Assembly (NCBI GenBank): GCA_020723385.1
Contig: DYIZ01000019.1
Location: 1 to 58,033, forward strand
Direction: 5' to 3'
Origin: Candidatus Aquidulcis sp.
GTDB lineage: Bacteria > Chloroflexota > Anaerolineae > Anaerolineales > UBA4823
DNA: 58,033 nucleotides
Part shown: positions 8,118 to 14,522 of the stretch, piece after piece
Layout of the letters: the number at the start of each line of letters is the position of its first letter
Position numbering within the stretch: position 1 is the stretch's first letter
Position numbers and translations under genes: made by a program
Notes under the pieces: model-generated
Seen by the model: only the letters and a program-made list of their open reading frames with translations
Told to the model about the DNA's origin: nothing
Databases searched by the model: none

Positions 8118-8690
8118 ATGACCCCTTCCTCAACAATCCCCCACACCTGCCCATGGTGGCTCTTGTTCACCTTCGATAATCCGGTCCGAAAATTGATCCA
8201 TAACCCCTGGCAAATTCTCCTCCCTCATATTCATGCCGGCGATACCGTGTTGGATGTCGGCTGCGGGATGGGTTATTTCACCCTGGATCTGGCGCGGCTG
8301 GCAGGACCGAAAGGTCATATCATCGCTGCCGATCTCCAGCCGCAGATGTTGGCCGGCCTGCGCCGCCGCGCCGAGCGCGCCGGGCTGCTCGAGCGGATCG
8401 AGCTGCTCCAGGCAGCGCCTGACCGGATCGGGATAGATCGTCCGTTGGATTTCGCCCTCGCTTTTTGGATGGTACACGAGGTGCGCCAACCGGAACCGTT
8501 CTTGCAGGAAATCCTGATGGCGCTCAAACCTGGCGGGCGGCTGCTGGTGATCGAGCCGATGATTCACGTGTCTGCCCAAGCCTTCGAGCGAACGGTCAGC
8601 CTGGCAGAGCGGTCAGGTTTTATGATCGAATCCCGCCCCCAGGTGCGGATCAGCCGTTCGGTGTTGTTTCGCAAGCCTAAGGCAGTATAG
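8118..8690 (+). CDS. Class I SAM-dependent methyltransferase
   Basis: The 190-residue protein carries the Rossmann-type SAM site: motif I VLDVGCGMGYFTLDLA (about residues 37-52), an acidic residue after the second strand (IIAADLQPQM) and the post-I/IV region LDFALAFWMVHEV. It lacks a recognisable substrate domain, so it is a small-molecule methyltransferase of unknown target; it resembles the short UbiE/arsenite-like group in layout but has no Cys triad for arsenic. It has a good ribosome site (TAGGAGA) and follows a MarR gene, with a shared operator, suggesting a detoxification or stress role. Confidence 0.8.
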   Translation: MTPSSTIPHTCPWWLLFTFDNPVRKLIHNPWQILLPHIHAGDTVLDVGCGMGYFTLDLARLAGPKGHIIAADLQPQMLAGLRRRAERAGLLERIELLQAAPDRIGIDRPLDFALAFWMVHEVRQPEPFLQEILMALKPGGRLLVIEPMIHVSAQAFERTVSLAERSGFMIESRPQVRISRSVLFRKPKAV

Positions 8691-8693
8691 TTT

Positions 8694-9248
8694 TTAGTGG
8701 AACTGCCCCTCTACAAGCTGGATCGTCTCGTCCAGCCAGCTAACGTAAAGCGCCTCATACTTTTCGCCAAAGCGACGGGTGGCCTCCCAAAGCGCCGCGT
8801 CTTTCGCTAACATTGGGAAATCGTCCGCCGCTTGTTGAATAATTTGCGGTGAAACATCCCGGTAATAGGCCAATTGTTGATTGTGCAGTTCGCGCTGCAA
8901 GCGCAGTTGGGTGAGGATCGCCTGCGGGTCGAGTTGGGCCGAGAAAAACAGTTTGAGCACCAGCGTTTCTTTTTTGGGGCTGAGCGCCATCTCGGGTTGG
9001 GCCAGCCATTGGTGCAGATCGGCTTGCCCTTGCGGGGTGATCGTGTAGATGCGCTTATCGGGCCGGTCGGCCTGCGCCTCCAGGGTGGAGGTGAGACTGC
9101 CATCTTCTTCGAGAGCCTTGAGCGTGATATAGATCTGACTCAATTTGGCGTGCCAGAAATGGGTGGTCGAACTGTCCATGCGCTGCTTCAGCTCGTAGCC
9201 GGTTGCCGGCTGGTAATTGAGAAAACCGAGCAAGATGTATTTGAGCAT
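8694..9248 (-). CDS. PadR-family transcriptional regulator
   Basis: This 184-residue protein opens MLKYILLGFLNYQPATGYELKQRM, the typical PadR N-terminus, continues with the winged helix (SQIYITLKALEEDGSLTS, then RPDKRIYTITPQGQADLHQWLAQP) and ends in a helical Vir-type C-terminal dimerisation domain (residues 105-180). It is cytoplasmic and usually a repressor relieved by small aromatic or cationic compounds. It starts 5 bases after the end of the ICMT-like gene on the same strand, so the two form one operon, and an AT-rich 20-bp palindrome lies before that operon. Confidence 0.88.
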   Translation of the reverse strand: MLKYILLGFLNYQPATGYELKQRMDSSTTHFWHAKLSQIYITLKALEEDGSLTSTLEAQADRPDKRIYTITPQGQADLHQWLAQPEMALSPKKETLVLKLFFSAQLDPQAILTQLRLQRELHNQQLAYYRDVSPQIIQQAADDFPMLAKDAALWEATRRFGEKYEALYVSWLDETIQLVEGQFH

Positions 9249-9253
9249 GATCG

Positions 9254-9817
9254 TCAGAAGAGAAAGGGGATGAACATGCGAGTCTTTTTCATGTAGGCCT
9301 GATATTCCTGGCCGAAAAAGCGGACGTTTTCGCCTTCCTCGGCCCTGGCGGTAGCTGTCAGGAAGAGGGTGATCAGCGCCCCAAGCAGGAGATCCAGCCA
9401 GGAGGGGGATTTGAAGAACATGCCCCAGCCCAGGAACAGCAGCGAGCTATAGAGGGGGTGACGGATATAGCGGTACGCGCCCACCACAACCAGGCGCGTG
9501 GTCTTCTCGAAGTTGTACATAGGCGTATCATCGCGGCGGGCATCCTGCGCGCCGATCTGCTTGAGCAGCCATACCCCGTGGGCCACTAAAAAACCAGAGC
9601 CGATCAACAGCCCCCAGGAAATGAGCTGGTGCCACGAAAATGGATCGGTAAACCAGGTATCCATATTCACGATGAACATCGCCAGCAGAAATTCCCAGGC
9701 GAAGAAGCGATAGAACCCGTGCGAGCGCGGCTGCCGCAAGGAAGCGCGGGAAACGTAAATCAGCCCGCTGCTTCCCAGAACGAAAAGGCACAGTTTGATG
9801 ATGTCGAATAGATTCAT
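9254..9817 (-). CDS. Isoprenylcysteine carboxyl methyltransferase-like membrane protein
   Basis: The likely start is the ATG at 9817 (MNLFDIIKLCLFVLG), not the upstream frame opening at 9895, which would run through the AT-rich palindrome. The 187-residue protein has about five membrane helices and the ICMT/phospholipid methyltransferase C-terminus: GAYRYIRHPLYSSLLFLGWG (the RHP-Y signature), then EEGENVRFFGQEYQAYMKKTRMFIPFLF with the conserved E-x-Y-x-x-Y. Such enzymes methylate lipids or small hydrophobic substrates with SAM at the membrane. It is the first gene of an operon with PadR. Confidence 0.82.
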   Translation of the reverse strand: MNLFDIIKLCLFVLGSSGLIYVSRASLRQPRSHGFYRFFAWEFLLAMFIVNMDTWFTDPFSWHQLISWGLLIGSGFLVAHGVWLLKQIGAQDARRDDTPMYNFEKTTRLVVVGAYRYIRHPLYSSLLFLGWGMFFKSPSWLDLLLGALITLFLTATARAEEGENVRFFGQEYQAYMKKTRMFIPFLF

Positions 9818-9848
9818 TGGCGTCTCCGGTTGAACATACGCTGGTTGT

Positions 9849-9868
9849 ATATATAAATATTTATATAT
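9849..9868. promoter_or_regulatory. Candidate PadR operator
   Basis: ATATATAAAT-ATTTATATAT is a perfect 20-bp palindrome 32 bases before the start of the ICMT-like gene. PadR proteins favour AT-rich dyads near their own promoters. AT-richness alone makes chance symmetry easier, so this is tentative. Confidence 0.5.
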
Positions 9869-9951
9869 TATAATTGATATAATTGGAAATGGCAAGTAAG
9901 TTTTACTTTCGCAGTTCGCCGCGTGGGAGGTTGCCCCGGCGGATAATTTGC

Positions 9952-9980
9952 TTGACTCTTTTATATATACGTGCTAGAAT
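9952..9980 (+). promoter_or_regulatory. Sigma-70 promoter of the first TetR gene
   Basis: TTGACT (9952-9957) and TAGAAT (9975-9980) are 17 bases apart, 22 bases before the ATG at 10003. The -10 box lies within the TetR palindrome. Confidence 0.8.
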
Positions 9981-9984
9981 GTAT
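9967..9984. promoter_or_regulatory. TetR operator A1
   Basis: ATACGT-GCTAGA-ATGTAT is a 6-6-6 dyad with one arm mismatch, spanning the -10 box. It shares the pattern ATACRT-N6-AYGTAT with 10649-10666. Confidence 0.65.
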
Positions 9985-10002
9985 CTATAGTGAGAAAAGA
10001 AC

Positions 10003-10614
10003 ATGAGACGAACTAAGGAAGATGCCGAACTCACCCGCCAGGCCCTGTTGGATGCTGCCGTGAAAGTCTTCAGCCGGCAGGGCTATGCCGCCACCCGCCT
10101 GGAAGATATCGCCGAGGCGGCGGGCGTCACTCGCGGCGCGGTTTATCATCATTTTGGCGGCAAAGCCGAATTGTTTGTCGAAATCATTGATAACGCATCA
10201 CTGACAGGCGGTCAGGCCATTCAGCGTGCTATTCAAGAAGGCGGCACATTCCTGGAGGTTGTCCAGCGGATTTTCGTCTACACGGTGCAATTGCTGGCTG
10301 AAGACAGCCAATACCAGGCAGCGATGGCGCTGTTGGTCTTCAATGCTGGTGATTCTCCTGATTTACTTGCCATGCGTGAGCGGCGGCTGGAACAGGGATT
10401 GGCGCAAATGGAGCAGGTAGCTGGTTTTTTTAGCATGGCGATTGCGCAGGGCGCTGTGCGTCAGGATCTCGACCCACAAATTGCCGCGCGGGCCTTTATG
10501 GCCTATCAAGATGGGCTGGTGATGGTGTCGCTGGCTTCTCCAGGGATTATCAACGTTGAACAACATGCTGCTGGTCTGGCCGATGTCTTTGTACAGGGGA
10601 TTGCTCCCCGGTAA
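10003..10614 (+). CDS. TetR/AcrR-family regulator
   Basis: The 203-residue protein opens with MRRTKEDAELTRQALLDAA and a TetR helix-turn-helix (VKVFSRQGYAATRLEDIAEAAGVTRGAVYHHFGGKAELF, residues 21-59). The remainder is a helical ligand-binding and dimer domain of the AcrR/TtgR type. It is expected to repress until a ligand binds. Its own promoter is covered by a dyad, and the same dyad recurs before the next gene, a CPBP-type membrane protease, which is therefore its probable target. Confidence 0.88.
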   Translation: MRRTKEDAELTRQALLDAAVKVFSRQGYAATRLEDIAEAAGVTRGAVYHHFGGKAELFVEIIDNASLTGGQAIQRAIQEGGTFLEVVQRIFVYTVQLLAEDSQYQAAMALLVFNAGDSPDLLAMRERRLEQGLAQMEQVAGFFSMAIAQGAVRQDLDPQIAARAFMAYQDGLVMVSLASPGIINVEQHAAGLADVFVQGIAPR

Positions 10615-10648
10615 TTTTTGATGTTCGATATATTTTTTGTCCATATAC

Positions 10649-10666
10649 ATACATACAAGAACGTAT
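10649..10666. promoter_or_regulatory. TetR operator A2, before the CPBP gene
   Basis: ATACAT-ACAAGA-ACGTAT copies the arrangement of the dyad at 9967-9984 (15 of 19 bases agree when the next base is included). It ends 16 bases before the ATG at 10683. Confidence 0.6.
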
Positions 10667-10682
10667 CATAAGGAGACATAAA

Positions 10683-11504
10683 ATGAAATCAGAAACTGTT
10701 CTATCGAGAAACCTGTCCCACCCAACCTGGCCTGCAACCATCAATTCAATGGGCTGGGGGTCGTCGCTGCTCTTTTTTGGCATCCCGGGCTTGGTTCTGG
10801 CAGCGGCCTTTTATGGTTTTCGTCCCTGGCTGGAAAGTGTTGGGTATTCCGAGCTGGTCAGCTACCTGGCGGCGCTCTGCGTGCCGCTGGCCCTGATGTT
10901 TGCTGCAGCGCTGATCGCTTATCATCGCTTGGAAGGCTGGCCTTTGACCCGCGCAGCATTTGCCGCCCGAATGCGTTACCCGCGTTTGCGCATCTCTGAC
11001 GTTTTTTGGGGGATTGCCATTGCTGCCGTTGGAATGCTGCTCGGTTATGGCCTTTTGTCACAGGTCAGCTTGTTTTTAATCCGCAGCGGAATCATGCCCC
11101 TGCCGACTGAGCTGCCAGTGTTGGCTGACCCACTGGCAACCTTCTCGCTGGAGACCCTCAACCAGTCGGCTGGCGGGCCGATCCGCGGACAATGGTCAAT
11201 CGCGGTGTTGTTCCTGGTAATGTATTTTTTCAATATCGCTGGCGAAGAACTTTGGTGGCGCGGATACATCCTGCCGCGTCAGGAACTTGCCTTCGGACGA
11301 TTCACCTGGCTGGTGCATGGCCTGCTTTGGGCGGTTTTCCATCTGTTCAAATGGTGGGATATCCTGACCCTTGTCCCGGTCTGCCTGTTGATTGCGTATA
11401 TCTCCCAGAAGCGGCAGAGCAACTGGGCCGGCCTGATTGCCCACGCGCTGGTCAATGGGAGCGGGGTGCTGCTCATCCTGGCCGCGGTGGCGGGCTGGCT
11501 GTAA
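10683..11504 (+). CDS. CPBP-family intramembrane metalloprotease
   Basis: The 273-residue protein has about seven membrane helices and the three conserved CPBP (ABI) motifs: EE-x3-R as GEELWWRGY (Glu188, Glu189, Arg193), a His in GLLWAVFHLF (His220) and HxxxN as AHALVNGSG (His254, Asn258). These residues form the glutamate-based metal site of the Rce1-like proteases. In bacteria such proteins serve in bacteriocin self-immunity or membrane-protein cleavage; the substrate here is unknown. The start has a good ribosome site (AAGGAGA). A TetR gene stands directly upstream, with a shared operator motif. Confidence 0.85.
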   Translation: MKSETVLSRNLSHPTWPATINSMGWGSSLLFFGIPGLVLAAAFYGFRPWLESVGYSELVSYLAALCVPLALMFAAALIAYHRLEGWPLTRAAFAARMRYPRLRISDVFWGIAIAAVGMLLGYGLLSQVSLFLIRSGIMPLPTELPVLADPLATFSLETLNQSAGGPIRGQWSIAVLFLVMYFFNIAGEELWWRGYILPRQELAFGRFTWLVHGLLWAVFHLFKWWDILTLVPVCLLIAYISQKRQSNWAGLIAHALVNGSGVLLILAAVAGWL

Positions 11505-11561
11505 TGTGATCGCTCGAGGCTTCAAAGTTCTTCGAGAACCCAGAAGCCTTGATTTTTCCTC

Positions 11562-11590
11562 TTGACAACCGCCTATAAACACTGTATATT
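11562..11590 (+). promoter_or_regulatory. Sigma-70 promoter of the second TetR gene
   Basis: TTGACA (11562-11567) and TATATT (11585-11590), 17 bases apart. The -10 box lies in the left arm of the long palindrome. Confidence 0.85.
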
Positions 11591-11615
11591 TACGGTGTAA
11601 ATATACAGTGTTTAT
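11575..11615. promoter_or_regulatory. Long perfect TetR operator
   Basis: The 19-base arm ATAAACACTGTATATTTAC (11575-11593) is exactly inverted at 11597-11615, around GGT. It covers the -10 box and start site. A 19-bp perfect arm is longer than a single TetR dimer needs and could hold two overlapping dimers. Confidence 0.8.
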
Positions 11616-11631
11616 TAAATTAAGGAGAACC

Positions 11632-12324
11632 ATGTCCCCTCGCCCACGACGAAATGAACAGCAGCCCAATTTGCATGCAGCGATCAAAGACACCGCCTGG
11701 AGACAGATCGCCGAATCCGGCGCTCCAACCCTCAGCCTGCGCGCCATTGCCCGCGAGCTGGGTATCACCGCTCCGGCGATCTACAACTATTTCCCCGACC
11801 GTGATGCGCTGGTGACGGCCCTGATCGTGGACGCTTTCACCTCCCTGGGCGAATCGCAGCAAGCCGCGCTTCGGGATTTGTTGCCCGATGACCACGCGGC
11901 ACGCCTGACCACCCTTGGGCTGGCTTACCGCAATTGGGCGGTGGCGTACCCCCAGCGGTACCAGTTGATCTTTGGGACGCCGATCCCTGGCTATCACGCG
12001 CCGGAAGATATCACGCTACCCGCGGCAGCCTGGGCGCTGACCCCGTTGATCGAGACGATCCAGGCGATTTTCGCCGCTGGCAGGCTGCGAACAAACCAGT
12101 TTGCGCCGCGCACACCTGTGCTGACCGCCATGCTCGAAGCCTGGAGCCAGTTTGCCTCCGGGCCGGATGTCGAAGTCCTGTATGCGGCGCTGGTCATCTG
12201 GAGCCGGGTGCATGGGCTGGTTTCGATGGAAATTGGCAGCCAAATGCCCTCGTTCATCACCGACCCCGGTGAAGTGTTTCGCCGCGAGATCGAAAACATC
12301 AAAATCCAATATCTTATCGTTTAG
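11632..12324 (+). CDS. TetR-family regulator with WHG-type C-terminal domain
   Basis: The start is the ATG at 11632 behind AAGGAGAA; the frame extends upstream to 11608, but that part overlaps the operator. The 230-residue protein has the TetR helix-turn-helix (LSLRAIARELGITAPAIYNYFPDRDALV) and a C-terminal domain with YRNWAVAYPQRYQLIFGTPIPGY, the pattern seen in the WHG-type TetR group. It lies 15 bases before a NAD(P)-binding protein gene, so both are probably one transcript, repressed through the long palindrome upstream. Confidence 0.87.
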   Translation: MSPRPRRNEQQPNLHAAIKDTAWRQIAESGAPTLSLRAIARELGITAPAIYNYFPDRDALVTALIVDAFTSLGESQQAALRDLLPDDHAARLTTLGLAYRNWAVAYPQRYQLIFGTPIPGYHAPEDITLPAAAWALTPLIETIQAIFAAGRLRTNQFAPRTPVLTAMLEAWSQFASGPDVEVLYAALVIWSRVHGLVSMEIGSQMPSFITDPGEVFRREIENIKIQYLIV

Positions 12325-12339
12325 ATCAGGAGAACGAAA

Positions 12340-13269
12340 ATGTCAGATTTACACGTTATCTTCGGAACCGGCTCATTGGGCAAGTGGACGGCGCGGGAGC
12401 TGGTCAGGCTTGGCAAGACCGTCCGCATGGTGAACCGTTCGGGAAAAGCCGACCGGCTGCCGGCGGGTGTGGAATTGGTTGCCAGCGACGCCTACGATGT
12501 GACAAAAAATGTCGCGGTAACGAAAGGCGCAGCGGCGGTTTACCAGTGCGCTCAACCGGAATATTACGAATGGGCCGAGAAATTCCCGCCCCTTCAAGCG
12601 GCGATCCTCGATGCGGCGGCAAAAAATGGGGCGAAATTGATCGTGGGCGATAACCTGTATATGTATGGGCATTTTACCGGCTCTCTACACGAAGGCTCAC
12701 CGCTTGCCCCTAACACCAAAAAGGGTAAAGTTCGCGCTGCAATGGCGCAGGCTGTGCTGGATGCGCACGCCGCCGGCCGGGTGAAGGCTGCCATTGGGAG
12801 AGCCTCAGACTTTTTCGGCCCGGACGATCACGATCTGACCGGTTATGCCATTCTGCCCGCGGTGCAGGGCAAGACTGCCAATTTGCTGGGGCGCACCGAT
12901 TTGCCCCATTCTTTCACATACATCGCCGATTTTGGCAAATTGCTCGCCACGCTGGGCACGCACGATGAAGCGCTCGGCCAGGTGTGGTTTGCCCCGACCA
13001 ATGCACCCATCACCCAGGCCGAATTTATCAAACTGATCGAAGCGGAGCTGGGCAGGCCGGTCAAGAAGATGGTCGGCGGGCCGCTGATGATGCGCTTCCT
13101 GGGGCTGTTCAACAAAGCCATGGCTGAAACCGTCGAGATGATGTTCGAGTGGACGAACCCCTACGTGATAGAGTCCAGCAAGGCTGAGAAAGCCTTTGGG
13201 TTGACCCCCACCCCGATGCAGCAGGCTGTGCGCGAGACGGTTCAATGGTGCCGAGAGACAAAATTTTGA
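12340..13269 (+). CDS. NAD(P)-binding epimerase/dehydratase-like protein
   Basis: This 309-residue protein belongs to the extended (atypical) short-chain dehydrogenase group. The N-terminal GTGSLGKWTARELVRLG gives the dinucleotide-binding glycine motif, followed by a basic patch (VNRSGK) that favours NADPH. The usual YxxxK is not evident (LIVGDNLYMYGHF sits where it is expected), so catalysis is uncertain and it may be a reductase or NmrA-like sensor. The rest (residues 160-300) carries ASDFFGP and HSFTYIADFGKLLATLG, which are typical of sugar-epimerase relatives. It has a strong ribosome site (CAGGAGAA) and is coupled to the TetR gene before it. Confidence 0.8.
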   Translation: MSDLHVIFGTGSLGKWTARELVRLGKTVRMVNRSGKADRLPAGVELVASDAYDVTKNVAVTKGAAAVYQCAQPEYYEWAEKFPPLQAAILDAAAKNGAKLIVGDNLYMYGHFTGSLHEGSPLAPNTKKGKVRAAMAQAVLDAHAAGRVKAAIGRASDFFGPDDHDLTGYAILPAVQGKTANLLGRTDLPHSFTYIADFGKLLATLGTHDEALGQVWFAPTNAPITQAEFIKLIEAELGRPVKKMVGGPLMMRFLGLFNKAMAETVEMMFEWTNPYVIESSKAEKAFGLTPTPMQQAVRETVQWCRETKF

Positions 13270-13334
13270 TGTTCGTTTGGATGCCAATCTGACATGCGGT
13301 CAGATCGGTCTATCGCAAAATTGTCGGCAACGCC

Positions 13335-13371
13335 AAAGACTCCCGGAGTTTCCAAACCCCCGGGAGTCTTT
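13335..13371 (+). terminator. Probable terminator after the NAD(P)-binding protein gene
   Basis: AAAGACTCCCGG (13335-13346) pairs with CCGGGAGTCTTT (13360-13371). The loop contains AGTTTCCAAACC, which gives an imperfect extension of the stem. The sequence resembles the terminator at 7438-7466. Confidence 0.65.
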
Positions 13372-13431
13372 CTCGATTGTTTTGCGCTACATTTCATTTG
13401 GAGTTGTTCGAACCGCCGTGCCCGTTTGCGC

Positions 13432-13437
13432 TATAAT
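13432..13437 (+). promoter_or_regulatory. -10 box just before the EamA gene
   Basis: TATAAT lies 8 bases before the ATG at 13446 and there is no ribosome site, so the transcript would begin at or next to the start codon (leaderless). No clear -35 box is seen. Confidence 0.5.
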
Positions 13438-13445
13438 CGGGCCTT

Positions 13446-14345
13446 ATGCACAAGAACTGGATCGCTTACGCCAAAGCCGTCATCGCCGTCGTGGTGTGGG
13501 GAGGATCTTTCATCGCCACGAAGGTCGCCCTTGTTGAAATCACGCCGGTGGCTGTCGTCTGGCTGCGCTTTACCATCGGCGTGATCATCCTCGGTGCAGC
13601 GGTCTTCGCCCGAGGGCAGTTTGCCCTCCCCAGCCGCCGCGAGCTGGCCTATTTTGCGTTGCTCGGCTTCATCGGCATCACTTTCCACCAGTGGCTCCAA
13701 TCTACCGGACTGAAGACCTCCGAAGCCGCCACCACGGCCTGGATCGTGGCAACGACGCCCGTTTTCATGGCGCTGCTGGGCTGGCTGTTTTTGAAGGAGA
13801 AACTCGGCTGGGGAGGCGTGGTCGGGATTGGATCGGCGGCCTTTGGGGTGCTGCTGGTGGTCTCGAAGGGGAATCTGATTTCCTTAGCCGCCGGGCGATT
13901 CGGCGCCTCGGGAGATTTTCTCATCCTGTTGAGCGCGCCCAATTGGGCTGTGTTCTCGGCCCTGTCGAAACCCGGCCTGAAAAATCATCCCGCTACCCGT
14001 ATGATGTTCTATGTGATGGGATTCGGCTGGCTGTTCACCACAGTGCTATTCTTTGGCAGCAACGGGCTGGCGCAGATTCCCCTGCTGACAGTCAAAGGCT
14101 GGCTGGGCGTGGTTTTTCTCGGTGTTTTTTGTTCGGGGCTGGCGTATATTTTTTGGTACGATGCCCTGCAGGCCATCCCCTCCGCTCGATTGGGCGTCTT
14201 TCTGTATATCGAACCCCTGGTGGCGGTGGTTGTGGCTGCCATCGTGCTGGGTGAACCCCTGCTCGCCGCCGCGCTCCTGGGGGGTGCGATCATCTTGTTC
14301 GGCGTCTGGCTGGTCAATCGTGTCCACTCGCCAGGCAAGGTATAA
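13446..14345 (+). CDS. EamA/DMT-family transporter
   Basis: The 299-residue protein has ten predicted membrane helices in two EamA repeats (residues 1-140 and 150-290). The first starts AKAVIAVVVWGGSFIATKVAL and the second ends with the family's proline-glutamate motif YIEPLVAVVVAAIVLGEPL. Such proteins export amino acids, nucleosides or other metabolites; the cargo is unknown. It is flanked by a terminator before and a repeat array after, so it appears to be a single-gene unit. Confidence 0.88.
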   Translation: MHKNWIAYAKAVIAVVVWGGSFIATKVALVEITPVAVVWLRFTIGVIILGAAVFARGQFALPSRRELAYFALLGFIGITFHQWLQSTGLKTSEAATTAWIVATTPVFMALLGWLFLKEKLGWGGVVGIGSAAFGVLLVVSKGNLISLAAGRFGASGDFLILLSAPNWAVFSALSKPGLKNHPATRMMFYVMGFGWLFTTVLFFGSNGLAQIPLLTVKGWLGVVFLGVFCSGLAYIFWYDALQAIPSARLGVFLYIEPLVAVVVAAIVLGEPLLAAALLGGAIILFGVWLVNRVHSPGKV

Positions 14346-14389
14346 TTAACCGAAGCGTTATCATTCTCGATATATGTCCAGAATCTCCC

Positions 14390-14444
14390 AGGAAGGCAGG
14401 AAAACAGGAAATTAACTGCCCAATTCCTACTTTCCTATTTTCCT
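14390..14444. repeat. Inverted AGGAAA-word array
   Basis: Three words beginning AGGAA (AGGAAGGC, AGGAAAAC, AGGAAATT) face three inverted copies (ATTCCTAC, TTTCCTAT, TTTCCT). The period is 7-8 bases. It lies between the EamA gene and the molybdenum hydroxylase gene and could fold into one long imperfect hairpin. Confidence 0.75.
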
Positions 14445-14522
14445 AAGCGTCAATTTTATAAGGTCAAAAAGCCGAAAACCCACACTGGCGAAAATCCAAT
14501 ACTTGACTCCCGGAGCAACCCC

